This document shows positions 1-8,331 of a DNA stretch of 64,000 nt, in pieces. The translations under genes and the position numbers were made by a program. This stretch comes from Pseudomonas bharatica CSV86 (lineage in GTDB: Bacteria; Pseudomonadota; Gammaproteobacteria; Pseudomonadales; Pseudomonadaceae). The stretch covers positions 1,488,001 to 1,552,000 of the forward strand of contig NZ_AMWJ02000002.1 in assembly GCF_000319305.2 (NCBI RefSeq), read 5' to 3'. The notes under the pieces are model-generated. The model saw only the letters and a program-made list of their open reading frames with translations. It did not search any database and had not been told where the DNA came from. The number at the start of each line of letters is the position of its first letter. Positions within the stretch are counted from its first letter, which is position 1.

Positions 1-524
1 ATCATCTTCGGTTTCGGAATGGACTCGCGGATGGCCCGCTCCAGCTCGGCGAAGAAGTCCACGCCCGGGACCAGCGGCACCGAACGCACCTGGGCGCCGG
101 CGATTACCGCACCGTAGATGTGGATCGGGTAGCTGGGGTTGGGCACCAGCACCGTGTCGCCGTGGTCCAGGGTAGCCAGCATCAGGTGTGCCAGGCCTTC
201 CTTGGAGCCGATGGTAACGATGGCTTCGCTCTCGGGGTCGATCTCGACCTTGTAGCGGTCCTCGTACCAGCGCGAAATCGCGCGGCGCAGACGGGGGATG
301 CCTCGGGAAGTGGAATAGCCGTGGGTGTCTTCACGCTGGGCGACCTGCACCAGCTTCTCGACGATGTGCGGCGGCGTGGCCCCGTCGGGGTTGCCCATGC
401 TCAGGTCGATGATGTCCTCGCCACGACGGCGCGCGGCCATCTTGAGTTCAGCGGTGATGTTGAAGACGTAGGGGGGGAGACGATCGATGCGCGCAAAACG
501 GCGCGGCGAACCTTGTTCGGCCAT
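1..524 (-). CDS. alaC: AlaC-type class I/II aminotransferase (5' part, cut by window edge)
   Basis: PLP-dependent transaminase that should exchange amino groups between pyruvate/alanine and glutamate in the cytosol. The visible 174 residues begin MAEQGSPRRFARIDRLPPYV and contain the fold-type I N-terminal landmarks SMGNPDGATPPHIVEKL, HGYSTSRGIPRLRRAI and VTIGSKEGLAHLML (PLP-phosphate region), then VPNPSYPIH. The catalytic lysine lies beyond the left edge, so this is a partial gene. It is read leftward, downstream of the cyo operon, but separated from it by a REPIN and a strong terminator. The AlaC assignment rests on recalled similarity to Pseudomonas AlaC. A related alanine/valine-type aminotransferase cannot be excluded. 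Confidence 0.85.
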   Translation of the reverse strand, partial: MAEQGSPRRFARIDRLPPYVFNITAELKMAARRRGEDIIDLSMGNPDGATPPHIVEKLVQVAQREDTHGYSTSRGIPRLRRAISRWYEDRYKVEIDPESEAIVTIGSKEGLAHLMLATLDHGDTVLVPNPSYPIHIYGAVIAGAQVRSVPLVPGVDFFAELERAIRESIPKPKM

Positions 525-654
525 GATTTCCTCGAAGACGTAAGCGCCCGGAACCGTCCGAGCGACGTTGGCCACTCCTGTGGCCGAGGCTGAAAGATAG
601 GGCCGGGGTGGATGCTTGTAAAGCGTTATTTCATGAGCCTTGTGCCGCTCTCAC

Positions 655-740
655 GGGCCCTATCGCTGGCAAGCCAGCTCCCACAGTATCAGCGGCGCAT
701 GCGATCCCTGTGGGAGCTGGCTTGCCAGCGATGAGGCCCT
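655..740. repeat. REPIN (inverted pair of REP sequences)
   Basis: Two REP arms face each other: TATCGCTGGCAAGCCAGCTC on the left and its inverse, GAGCTGGCTTGCCAGCGATG, on the right. A short spacer separates them. This is the common intergenic REP of the fluorescens/putida Pseudomonas. It lies between alaC and the cyo operon terminator. The left arm contains the sequence AAGCCAGCTCCCAC, which matches the predicted target of the IS110 element at 22492-23775. Confidence 0.9.
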
Positions 741-750
741 CAAGACAAAC

Positions 751-787
751 AAAAACGCCCCGGAACCTCTCGGCGCCGGGGCGTTTT
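751..787 (-). terminator. Rho-independent terminator of the cyo operon
   Basis: AACGCCCCGG and CCGGGGCG form a GC-rich stem flanked by an A run on the left and a T run on the right, so it can work in both directions. It sits 17 bases beyond the cyoE stop, the expected place for the end of cyoABCDE transcription. Confidence 0.85.
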
Positions 788-803
788 CGTCAACCGTCGG
801 TGC

Positions 804-1691
804 TTACTGCACGTAGGTCATCAGCACTTCCGCCGGGGTGCGGGTATCCACCGACATCATCACGCTCAGGGCAGTGATGGTGAAGATGGAGAAGGCGAAT
901 ACCTTGCGCGCCCACAGGCGGTCATCGGCCACCTTGTTGCCGCCCCAGGCCATGTACAACCAGTACAGGCCCATGGCCGCCGCGACGGCCAGGTAGCTCA
1001 GGCCGGCGTAGCCGCCAATGGTGAGCATCAGGGTGGCGACCAGGAAGGCCACGATGTACCAGATGATCTGCTTCTTCGCCGCAGCCACGCCACGGGCGAC
1101 CGGCAGGACCGGAATCGACGCGGCGCGGTAGTCGTTGAAGCGGAAGATCGCGATCGCGTACGAGTGCGGCATCTGCCACAGGCTGAACATCACCAGCAGG
1201 GTCAGCGCAGCCAGGTCGAAGGTGCCGCTCACGGCGCAGTAGCCGATCACCGGAGGCATGGCACCGGACAGGCTGCCAACCAGGGTGCCGTGCACCGACT
1301 TGCGCTTGAGGTACAGGCTGTAGAAACCGACGTAGATGATGAAGCCGATCAGGCCGAACAAGGCCGCCAGGGCGTTGGCCTTGAACAACAGCAGGCCCAG
1401 GCCGGCAACCCCGAGCAGGGTGCCGTAGGCCAGGGCTACCGGCGACGAGATTGCACCTTGCACCATTGCGCGGTTCTTGGTGCGCTCCATCTTGATGTCG
1501 ATGTCGCGGTCGATCCAGTTGTTGAAGACGCAACCGGACGCTACGACCAGCGAGGTACCAATCACCGTGGCGAGGAACAGCATGAAATCGACATGCCCTG
1601 CCGCAGCGAGGAAGAAACCGCCCGCCACGGACAACACGTTACCGAAGATGATTCCCGGTTTGGTGATCTGGATAAAGTGTTTCAGGGACAT
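804..1691 (-). CDS. cyoE: Heme O synthase (protoheme IX farnesyltransferase)
   Basis: Integral-membrane UbiA-family prenyltransferase that attaches a farnesyl group to heme B to give heme O, the cofactor of the adjacent cytochrome bo3 oxidase. At 295 residues it has the family length. The first prenyl-diphosphate/Mg motif, NNWIDRDIDIKM, is at about residues 57-68, and the second conserved region, DYRAASIPVLPVARG, is near residue 187. Several hydrophobic helices follow. It is the last gene of cyoABCDE, 11 bases after cyoD, and is followed by a terminator. Confidence 0.97.
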   Translation of the reverse strand: MSLKHFIQITKPGIIFGNVLSVAGGFFLAAAGHVDFMLFLATVIGTSLVVASGCVFNNWIDRDIDIKMERTKNRAMVQGAISSPVALAYGTLLGVAGLGLLLFKANALAALFGLIGFIIYVGFYSLYLKRKSVHGTLVGSLSGAMPPVIGYCAVSGTFDLAALTLLVMFSLWQMPHSYAIAIFRFNDYRAASIPVLPVARGVAAAKKQIIWYIVAFLVATLMLTIGGYAGLSYLAVAAAMGLYWLYMAWGGNKVADDRLWARKVFAFSIFTITALSVMMSVDTRTPAEVLMTYVQ

Positions 1692-1702
1692 GCCGGATTA
1701 CC

Positions 1703-2041
1703 TCACTTCGCCATCATGCTGGTGTGGATGCTGAACATGATCCACAGCGACAGGCCGACCAGCAGGGCGATGACCAGGCCGGTGAACAGGAACGACGTCA
1801 CGTTGGAACGTGCAGCCTTCGAGCTGTCCAGGTGCAGGAAGTAGTACAGGTGCACCACGATCTGGATCACTGCGAAGGCAACGATGATCAGCAGGGTCAT
1901 GTCCTTCGGCAGGGTCGGGTACATCACCAGGCCGAACGGAATGACGGTGAGGATCACCGACAGGATGAAGCCGATGGCGTACGACTTGACGCTGCCGTGG
2001 TTGGCTTCGTCGTGGCCGTGGCTGTTGTGTGCGTTAGCCAT
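1703..2041 (-). CDS. cyoD: Cytochrome bo3 ubiquinol oxidase subunit IV
   Basis: Small 112-residue subunit of the bo3 quinol oxidase with three predicted membrane helices. The first starts after SVKSYAIGFILSVILTV, and the last ends near the C-terminus (LVIALLVGLSLWIMFSI). In the family it assists CuB binding and assembly of subunit I. The N-terminus is polar and His-rich (HNSHGHDEANHG). It abuts cyoC directly (its ATG follows the cyoC stop), typical of translational coupling within the operon. Confidence 0.96.
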   Translation of the reverse strand: MANAHNSHGHDEANHGSVKSYAIGFILSVILTVIPFGLVMYPTLPKDMTLLIIVAFAVIQIVVHLYYFLHLDSSKAARSNVTSFLFTGLVIALLVGLSLWIMFSIHTSMMAK

Positions 2042-2665
2042 TTACAGAACCCCCATCAGGTACACGACGGTGAACACGCAGATCCAGACCACGTCCAGGA
2101 AGTGCCAGAACAGGCTCAGGCAGCTCATGCGGGTCTTGTGGGTGTTGGTGATACCGTCCTTGTTGATCTGGTACATCATGATCGCCATCCAGATCAGGCC
2201 TGCGGTCACGTGCAGACCGTGGGTGCCGACCAGGGCGAAGAAGCCAGACAGGAAGCCGCTGCGGCTAGGGCCGAAGCCTTCGCTGATCAGCAGGTGGAAC
2301 TCGTTGACTTCCATGCCGATGAAGCCTGCACCCAGCAGCCAGGTGATTGCCAGCCAGGCCAGCACGCCACCCTTGTTGCCTTTGTACATCTGCAGCATGG
2401 CGAAACCGAAGGTGATACTGGAGAACAGCAGCAGCGCGGTTTCGACCAGTACGTAGTTCAGTTCGAAAATGTCATGACCCGACGGGCCGCCGGCGAAGTT
2501 GCCGGACAGCACCGCGTAGGTGGCGAAGATCGACGCAAACAGGATGCAGTCGGTCATCAGGTACAGCCAGAAACCGAATACGGTCATCTGGCTCGAGTCG
2601 TGGTGGTGATCGTCATGCCCATGGTCGTGACCATGAGCATCTGCGTTGATTACATGACTGGACAT
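2042..2665 (-). CDS. cyoC: Cytochrome bo3 ubiquinol oxidase subunit III
   Basis: COX3-family membrane subunit of 207 residues with about five transmembrane helices. Family regions include MTDCILFASIFATYAVL, GMEVNEFHLL and GTHGLHVTAGLIWM. The N-terminus is markedly His/Asp-rich (HGHDHGHDDHHHDS), a feature also seen in other Pseudomonas CyoC proteins. It supports assembly and stability of the oxidase core and has no redox centre. It is separated from cyoB by 3 bases and lies in the order cyoA-B-C-D-E. Confidence 0.97.
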   Translation of the reverse strand: MSSHVINADAHGHDHGHDDHHHDSSQMTVFGFWLYLMTDCILFASIFATYAVLSGNFAGGPSGHDIFELNYVLVETALLLFSSITFGFAMLQMYKGNKGGVLAWLAITWLLGAGFIGMEVNEFHLLISEGFGPSRSGFLSGFFALVGTHGLHVTAGLIWMAIMMYQINKDGITNTHKTRMSCLSLFWHFLDVVWICVFTVVYLMGVL

Positions 2666-2668
2666 TGA

Positions 2669-4687
2669 TTAAACCCGCTCAAACGATTCGACACGTGCAC
2701 CGGCAGGCGCACCAGTGGCCAGACCCAGGGCTTTCATGCGCTCACCTTCGATGCGCGCCACTTCCTCGGCCGGAACCATGTAGCCCTGGTCGTCACGCGC
2801 AGCGTGGCGAACGAAGACTGCGACGGTGGCGAACAGGCTGACGCCGACCAGCCACCAGATGTGCCAGATGAAGGCAAAGCCGAAGATGGTCAGGAACAGG
2901 CCCATGAACACACCGGTGGAGGTGTTGTTCGGCATGTGGATCGCTTCGTACTTGGCCGGAACCTTGTACGCAACGCCGGCTTCCTTGGCTTCGTGCCAGG
3001 CATCCAGGCCAACTTTCTCAGGCATGGTGGCGAAGTTGTAGAACGCAGGTGGCGACGAAGTCGACCATTCCAGGGTACGGCCGCCCCATGGGTCGCCGGT
3101 GACGTCCAGGTTGTCCTTGCGATCGCGGATCGACACGTACAGCTGGATCAGCTGGCAAGCGATACCGAACAGGATCAGCACGGCGCCGACCACGGCAACG
3201 TACAGGTACGGTTCCCAGGCAGGGTTGTCCGAGTGGTTCAGACGACGGGTCATACCCATGAAGCCCAGGGCGTACAGCGGCATGAAGGCCACGTAGAAGC
3301 CGGAGATCCAGAACCAGAAGGCAGCCTTGCCCCACTTCTCGTTCAGGGTGAAACCGAAGGCTTTCGGGAACCAGAAGGCGAAGCCCGCCACGTAGCCGAA
3401 GACCGCACCGCCGATGATCACGTTGTGGAAGTGGGCGATCACGAACAGGCTGTTGTGCAGCACGAAGTCAGCACCTGGAACGGCCAGCAGAACGCCGGTC
3501 ATGCCACCGATGGAGAAGGTGACCATGAAGCCCAGGGTCCAGAGTACTGGCGCGGTGAAGCGCAGGCGGCCCTGGTAGATGGTGAACAGCCAGTTGAACA
3601 GTTTCACGCCGGTCGGGATCGAGATCAGCATCGTCGCCAGACCGAAGAAGGTGTTGACGCTGGCGCCCGAACCCATGGTGAAGAAGTGGTGCAGCCAGAC
3701 CGCAAAGCCCAGTACCGCGATCGCGCCCGATGCGTAGATCATCGAGTGGTGACCGAACAGGCGCTTGCCGGTGAAGGTCGAGGTCACTTCCGAGAACACG
3801 CCGAAGGCCGGCAGGATCAGGATGTACACCTCAGGGTGACCCCACGCCCAGAACAGGTTGACGTACATCATCGGGTTCCCACCAAGCTCGTTGGTGAAGA
3901 TGTGGAAGTCCAGATAACGGTCAACGGTCAGCAGGGCCAGGGCAGCGGTCAGGATCGGGAACGAAGCCACGATCAGGACGTTGGCCCAGGTGCAGGTCCA
4001 GGTGAAGATCGGCATGTCCATCAGTTTCATGCCTGGGGCGCGCATTTTCAGCACGGTCACCAGGAAGTTCACACCGGTCAGCGTCGTACCCAGACCCGAC
4101 AACTGGAGTGCCCAGATGTAGTAGTCAACCCCGACACCCGGGCTGTACTGGATACCCGACAGCGGCGGATAGGCCACCCAGCCGGTCTTGGCGAACTCGC
4201 CCACGCCCAGGGAGATGTTGACCAGCGCAACGCCGGACACCAGCAGCCAGAAGCTCAGGGAGTTGAGGAACGGGAAGGCCACGTCGCGGGCGCCGATCTG
4301 CAGCGGCAGCGCCAGGTTCATCAGGCCGGTGAAGAATGGCATCGCCATGAAGATGATCATGATCACACCGTGGGCGGTGAAGATCTGGTCATAGTGTTCA
4401 GGCGGCAGGTAGCCCTCGGCGCCACCGGTGGCAGCCGCGAGCTGGGTACGCATCATGATCGCGTCGGCGAAGCCGCGGATCAGCATCAGCATGGCGACGA
4501 TGATGTACATCACGCCGATCTTCTTGTGGTCGACCGAGGTCAGCCACTCGGACCAGAGGTAGGTCCACTTCTTGAAATAGGTGATTGCCGCGAACAACGC
4601 GATACCGCCGAGCGCGATCATGGCGAGGGTCACCATGACGATCGGCTCGTGATACGGGATCGCGTCCAGACTTAATTTACCGAACAT
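2669..4687 (-). CDS. cyoB: Cytochrome bo3 ubiquinol oxidase subunit I
   Basis: Catalytic heme-copper oxidase subunit that oxidises ubiquinol, reduces oxygen to water and pumps protons. At 672 residues it has the usual CyoB length. Low-spin heme ligands are His106 (FTAHGVIMIIF) and the His in FVIAHFHNVIIGG. CuB ligands are the His of WGHPEVY, with the cross-linked Tyr in the same motif, and HH in WLHHFFTMG. The K-channel region follows. It lies 3 bases after cyoA in the operon. A 623-residue open frame on the opposite strand is only a GC-codon shadow. Confidence 0.98.
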   Translation of the reverse strand: MFGKLSLDAIPYHEPIVMVTLAMIALGGIALFAAITYFKKWTYLWSEWLTSVDHKKIGVMYIIVAMLMLIRGFADAIMMRTQLAAATGGAEGYLPPEHYDQIFTAHGVIMIIFMAMPFFTGLMNLALPLQIGARDVAFPFLNSLSFWLLVSGVALVNISLGVGEFAKTGWVAYPPLSGIQYSPGVGVDYYIWALQLSGLGTTLTGVNFLVTVLKMRAPGMKLMDMPIFTWTCTWANVLIVASFPILTAALALLTVDRYLDFHIFTNELGGNPMMYVNLFWAWGHPEVYILILPAFGVFSEVTSTFTGKRLFGHHSMIYASGAIAVLGFAVWLHHFFTMGSGASVNTFFGLATMLISIPTGVKLFNWLFTIYQGRLRFTAPVLWTLGFMVTFSIGGMTGVLLAVPGADFVLHNSLFVIAHFHNVIIGGAVFGYVAGFAFWFPKAFGFTLNEKWGKAAFWFWISGFYVAFMPLYALGFMGMTRRLNHSDNPAWEPYLYVAVVGAVLILFGIACQLIQLYVSIRDRKDNLDVTGDPWGGRTLEWSTSSPPAFYNFATMPEKVGLDAWHEAKEAGVAYKVPAKYEAIHMPNNTSTGVFMGLFLTIFGFAFIWHIWWLVGVSLFATVAVFVRHAARDDQGYMVPAEEVARIEGERMKALGLATGAPAGARVESFERV

Positions 4688-4690
4688 CTC

Positions 4691-5647
4691 TTACTCCTCT
4701 GCCCCGGCAGCTGAATGCATACTCACGTCCATCCCTTCGGTACCGGTAGTGGCCGCTGCTTCTTTGTGCTCGGCCTTCTCGTGTACCACCGGCTTGCCGC
4801 GGTTCATGCCTTCGTACTTGTCGACGATGGTCTGGAACTGGTCGGCCGGCGCCACGCTGTACAGCGCGACTGGATTGTTTTCGCTCGGTTTGGCCAAGGC
4901 CTCGTATTCAGCTTTGTCCAGCTGCTTAGGCGACTGCTTGACTTCGTTCACCCACGCCTCGAAATCGGCCTGGGAGGTGGCGACTGCCTTGAATTTCATG
5001 CCGGTGAAGCCTGCACCGCTGTAGTTCGCCGAGATACCGTCGAACTCGCCGTTCTCGTTGGCGATCAGGTGCAGCTTGGTGGTCATGCCGGCCATCGCGT
5101 AGATCTGGCCGCCCAGCGCAGGGATGAAGAACGAGTTCATCACGGCGTCGGAGGTCACGCGGAAGTTGACCGGGGTATTGGCCGGGAAGACGATCTTGTT
5201 GACGGTGGCGATGCCTTGTTCCGGGTAGATGAACAGCCACTTCCAGTCCAGGGCGACCACGTCGATCTGCACCGGCTTCACGTCGGAAACCAGCGGACGA
5301 TACGGGTCCAGCTCATGGGTGGTTTTGTAGGTGACGATACCCAGGGCGATGATGATCAGGACCGGGATGGTCCAGACCGCCACTTCGATCTTGGTCGAGT
5401 GCGACCAGTCCGGGGTGTACTTGGCAGCCTTGTTGGAAGCGCGGTACTTCCAGGCGAACGCCAGGGTCATGCAGATGACCGGGACGACCACCAGCAGCAT
5501 CAGGCCGAAGGCGATCAGGATCAGGTTCTTTTGCTCAATGCCGACCTGACCTTTCGGGTCGAGCAGGGTCCAGTTGCACCCACTGAGTAAAAGCATGCCT
5601 AAAAAGGGCAGAATGCCAAACAGTCTGGGGTAACGCTTTTTACTCAT
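4691..5647 (-). CDS. cyoA: Cytochrome bo3 ubiquinol oxidase subunit II (lipoprotein)
   Basis: Subunit II of the bo3 quinol oxidase. It has a lipoprotein signal with lipobox LLSGC (Cys24), two transmembrane helices (around ILIAFGLMLLVVVPVI and VAVWTIPVLIIIALGIV) and a periplasmic cupredoxin-like domain. That domain lacks the CuA ligands, as expected for a quinol oxidase. The C-terminal tail is a low-complexity Glu/Ala stretch. It is the first gene of cyoABCDE. The 559-base upstream gap must carry the promoter. Confidence 0.97.
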   Translation of the reverse strand: MSKKRYPRLFGILPFLGMLLLSGCNWTLLDPKGQVGIEQKNLILIAFGLMLLVVVPVICMTLAFAWKYRASNKAAKYTPDWSHSTKIEVAVWTIPVLIIIALGIVTYKTTHELDPYRPLVSDVKPVQIDVVALDWKWLFIYPEQGIATVNKIVFPANTPVNFRVTSDAVMNSFFIPALGGQIYAMAGMTTKLHLIANENGEFDGISANYSGAGFTGMKFKAVATSQADFEAWVNEVKQSPKQLDKAEYEALAKPSENNPVALYSVAPADQFQTIVDKYEGMNRGKPVVHEKAEHKEAAATTGTEGMDVSMHSAAGAEE

Positions 5648-6206
5648 CTCACGACCTCTAGATCAGCTTGCTTCAATGCAATTTGTGTTTTGGTCGCCAA
5701 CACTTCTTCCTGCCTGGTGTCAGCATTTACGGGCGAATAAGGTCATACCTTGAGGAGCGTCGCTGCTCGGCATAAACCTTGGGTGGTGCGTGGTTATTGT
5801 TCTGACTTCGTAGGCAACAGGCCTGTATTTCAGACCAAGTCCATTTGGTGCGGAAAATCACGGAGGGGAGTCAGCCCGGCATCGCCGCAGGCGATGCTCG
5901 TCGAAGTCAGCAAGAAAGGCTGCGGAGCCTTTGAAACTGCGACTTGCAAGCAGTGCCGAACGGAAATTGGGGGCGATTGTAGATAGGTCGCCCCCCCTTG
6001 ACTATGACTTATTGAGCAACAGTCTTTTACAGGAAGTGTAATAATCCAGCCCGAAAAATCAGTTTCGCGACAGTTTGTCGCACCCGTTCCATTAGCGCTG
6101 GAACGCCCGTCCTACAAGGGTTTCGGGTTGACGCAAGTCAATCGCCCTGTGCGCACTGTGGGAAATTTCATGGCACAAGGGACTTGCGTCAAAACATGAC
6201 TTTTGT
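5648..6206. other. Gene-free control region upstream of cyoA
   Basis: This 559-base gap lies upstream of cyoA and downstream of dsbB, so it must contain the cyo promoter. No convincing gene was found; the 78-residue open frame at 5750-5986 has no family features. A perfect 15-base inverted repeat, GCGACA-GTT-TGTCGC, is at 6067-6081. No clean ANR box (TTGAT-N4-ATCAA) was found. Confidence 0.5.
6067..6081. promoter_or_regulatory. Perfect palindrome, possible RegA/PrrA/RoxR-type operator
   Basis: GCGACA-GTT-TGTCGC is a perfect inverted repeat and fits the loose GCGNC-Nx-GNCGC pattern described for PrrA/RegA-family redox regulators (RoxR in Pseudomonas). Its position upstream of a terminal-oxidase operon is suggestive. 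It is about 420 bases from cyoA, which is far. Binding is inference only. Confidence 0.35.
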
Positions 6207-6713
6207 CTAACCCTGGCGCCGGTTGCGCCAGATGCCCAGCGGCACCAGGACCGCGGTCAGGACGAATGCTACAAGTGCCCATTGTGCAAGGGAAAGTCCC
6301 AATACAGGCGGGTATGGTGTAGTGCAGAAACCGTCGACCTGGAACACCAGCGGCAGCACCGAGGCCAGGGGCAGGCCGTCGACGATCGGTTGCAGGGTAT
6401 CGATGCCGCAGCTGACGGACGGATTGGCGAGGATATAGACATGGTTGCCGGCAGCGGCGACTCCACCCAGGGCGCTGAGCACCACCAGGCCCTCGAAGAT
6501 CGTCAGGCTGCGCCGGCCGGGCATGGCGGCGCCGATGAAGGCGAACAGGGCGATCAGCAGCAGTGCATAGCGCTGCAGGATGCACAACGGGCACGGCGCC
6601 TCGCCCAGGACGATCTGCATATAGAGTGCGCCGCCGATCAATGCCAGACAGATCACGCCCAGCAGGACCAGGAAGCGCCGTTCCCGATTCAGGCGCTGCG
6701 TTTGCTCGTTCAT
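6207..6713 (-). CDS. dsbB: Disulfide bond formation protein B
   Basis: Inner-membrane protein that reoxidises periplasmic DsbA and passes electrons to quinone. The start chosen is ATG at 6713 (MNEQTQRLNRERRFL), because AAGGGA lies six bases before it; longer in-frame starts exist. This gives 168 residues, as usual for DsbB. The two redox pairs are visible: Cys41/Cys44 in APCPLCILQRYAL and Cys102/Cys130 in the second periplasmic loop (SVSCGIDTLQ, QVDGFC). Four hydrophobic segments are present. Its neighbour is the quinol oxidase operon, which consumes the same quinone pool, though they are separately transcribed. Confidence 0.93.
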   Translation of the reverse strand: MNEQTQRLNRERRFLVLLGVICLALIGGALYMQIVLGEAPCPLCILQRYALLLIALFAFIGAAMPGRRSLTIFEGLVVLSALGGVAAAGNHVYILANPSVSCGIDTLQPIVDGLPLASVLPLVFQVDGFCTTPYPPVLGLSLAQWALVAFVLTAVLVPLGIWRNRRQG

Positions 6714-6906
6714 TGCCATTCCCTTCACGTTTAAATGGATCGACTCGCGGCCACGCGAAAGCCGCGGGGCGCACAAGATGACGGTGCGCCGGCGGAAAGT
6801 CTACAGGCAGACGGCAGATCGAAGGTGAAGTCGGCGTGAAAAACGCAGGCGCAGGGTGGCAGTGAAGAGGAAGGGAATTAACAGGGAATTAATGTGTTGA
6901 AGCTGA

Positions 6907-6984
6907 GGGCCTTATCGCTGGCAAGCCAGCTCCCACAGGGACTGCACCTGTGGAAGCTGGCTTGCCGGCGATGAGGCCCTTGAG
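6907..6984. repeat. REPIN
   Basis: Inverted REP pair (TATCGCTGGCAAGCCAGCTC, short spacer, then GGAAGCTGGCTTGCCGGCGA) just downstream of the hmp stop. The right arm has two changes from the common version. It lies between hmp and dsbB. Confidence 0.88.
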
Positions 6985-6985
6985 A

Positions 6986-8167
6986 TCACTCCAGAGCAGC
7001 AGCCGGCCCGAAGAACTCATGGCGGCTCTGCCCTTCCGGCACCCGCAGCGCTTTCAGGTGGCGCTTGACCGCGGCCATGAAGCCCTTGGGCCCGAGGAAG
7101 TAGGCATCCAGGTCACGCTCGGCCGGCAGCCACCGATCCAGTTGGTCCTGGCTCAACGGCCCCAGCGCATCCCCCGGCAAACTCACGCCATCATCCACGT
7201 CATAGCAATAGAAGCGCTTGAGCTGCGGATGACGTGCCGCCAGGGCATCGACATGCTCACGGAACGCATGCACCCCGCCGTTGCGCGCGCAATGGATGAA
7301 ATGGATCTGCCGTCCGCTTTCCAGCGCCTTGTCGAGCATGGCCAGGGTCGGGGTTATTCCAACGCCGCCGCTGATCAGCACCAGCGGCTTGTCGCTGGCG
7401 GCCAGGGTGAAGTCCCCCGCCGGCGGGAACAGGTTGATCCGGTCGCCGACCTTGAATTGGTCATGTAGGTAATTGGACACCTTGCCGTCCGCCTCGCGCT
7501 TGACGCTGATGCGGTACAGGCGACCGTCGCCCAGGCTCGACAGCGAATAGTTGCGGCGCTGCTCGACGCCATCGATCAGCAGTTGCAGGCCGATGTACTG
7601 GCCCGGCTCGGCCACCAGCACCGGCTGGCCATCGACCGGAGCGAAGTAGAAGGAAACGATTTCAGCGCTCTCTTCGACGCGCTCGACCAGGGTGAAGGCC
7701 CGCGCCCCGCGCCAGCCGCCCTTGGCCTGCTCCTTCTGTTGGTACAGGCCTTCTTCGGCACCGATCAGGATATCCGCCAGTTGCTGATAAGCCGCGCCCC
7801 AGGCCTTCAGCACCTGCGGCGTGGCAATCTCGCGGCCGAGCACTTCCTCGATGGCGCGCAGCAGGCAGGCCCCGACGATCGGGTAATGCTCCGGAAGGAT
7901 CTGCAAGGCCACATGCTTGTTGACGATCTGCCCGACCAGCCCGCCCAGTTGCTCCAGCCGGTCGATGTGCCGGGCGTACATCAGCACGCCGTTGGCCAGC
8001 GCCCGGGGCTGGTCGCCGCTGGCCTGGTGGGCCTGGTTGAACAGCGGGCGTACCTCGGGGTACTCGCTGAGCATCATATTGTAGAAATGGGTGGTCAGGG
8101 CTTCCCCACCGCTTTCCAGCAGCGGAACGGTGGCCTTGATGATTGCACGGTCTTCGGCGGTCAGCAT
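6986..8167 (-). CDS. hmp: Flavohemoprotein, nitric oxide dioxygenase
   Basis: Cytosolic enzyme that converts NO plus O2 and NAD(P)H to nitrate. The start chosen is ATG at 8167 (MLTAEDRAIIKATVPLL), giving 393 residues, the family length; a longer frame to 8281 would add an unsupported leader across the regulatory region. The globin domain spans about residues 1-138 with proximal His85 (IVNKHVALQ). It is followed by a ferredoxin-reductase FAD domain (RRNYSLSS) and an NAD-binding domain (LISGGVGITP, HEFFGPAAALE). It is divergent from norR and shares a NorR-site cluster. In P. aeruginosa the equivalent pair is fhp/fhpR. Confidence 0.97.
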   Translation of the reverse strand: MLTAEDRAIIKATVPLLESGGEALTTHFYNMMLSEYPEVRPLFNQAHQASGDQPRALANGVLMYARHIDRLEQLGGLVGQIVNKHVALQILPEHYPIVGACLLRAIEEVLGREIATPQVLKAWGAAYQQLADILIGAEEGLYQQKEQAKGGWRGARAFTLVERVEESAEIVSFYFAPVDGQPVLVAEPGQYIGLQLLIDGVEQRRNYSLSSLGDGRLYRISVKREADGKVSNYLHDQFKVGDRINLFPPAGDFTLAASDKPLVLISGGVGITPTLAMLDKALESGRQIHFIHCARNGGVHAFREHVDALAARHPQLKRFYCYDVDDGVSLPGDALGPLSQDQLDRWLPAERDLDAYFLGPKGFMAAVKRHLKALRVPEGQSRHEFFGPAAALE

Positions 8168-8218
8168 GAAACGACTCCTGAGCCTGATGGGCTTCTGTGT
8201 AGATACTGGTAAGTGCGT

Positions 8219-8235
8219 TTCAGAATCCATGCCAA
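8219..8235 (-). promoter_or_regulatory. hmp: Possible sigma-54 promoter of hmp
   Basis: On the minus strand, TTGGCATGGATTCTGAA resembles the TGGCACG-N4-TTGC consensus. The -24 GG is present; the -12 dinucleotide is GA rather than GC, so the match is imperfect. It lies 52 bases upstream of the hmp start and 41 bases from the nearest NorR site, a workable arrangement for an enhancer-dependent promoter. Inference only. Confidence 0.35.
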
Positions 8236-8275
8236 CGACAAAGCCCAATGAAATCGGGCATCTGCGCCCCAATAA

Positions 8276-8331
8276 GGTCAAAATGACCCAAGTTTGCTAG
8301 AGTCATTACGACTACATGGAGTCATTATGAC
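8276..8331. promoter_or_regulatory. Cluster of three NorR operator/enhancer sites
   Basis: Three copies of the NorR signature GT-N7-AC occur in 56 bases: GGTCAAAATGACC (8276-8288, the full GGT-N7-ACC form), GTCATTACGAC (8302-8312) and GTCATTATGAC (8321-8331). NorR is known to need three such sites to form its activating hexamer. The third covers the ATG of norR itself (8327-8329). They would activate hmp on the minus strand and may also limit norR expression. Confidence 0.75.

Noticed and set aside
2804..4675. 623-residue open frame antisense to cyoB
   Set aside because: The sequence is low-complexity His/Gln/Asp/Arg-rich, typical of the reverse strand of a GC-rich gene; cyoB on the other strand is unambiguous.
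5750..5986. 78-residue frame in the cyo upstream gap
   Set aside because: No ribosome-binding site, no family features, atypical composition; better read as regulatory DNA.
5993..6030. Possible ANR/FNR box (TTGACTATGACTTATTGAGC) upstream of cyoA
   Set aside because: It lacks the TTGAT-N4-ATCAA symmetry; only the first half resembles the site.
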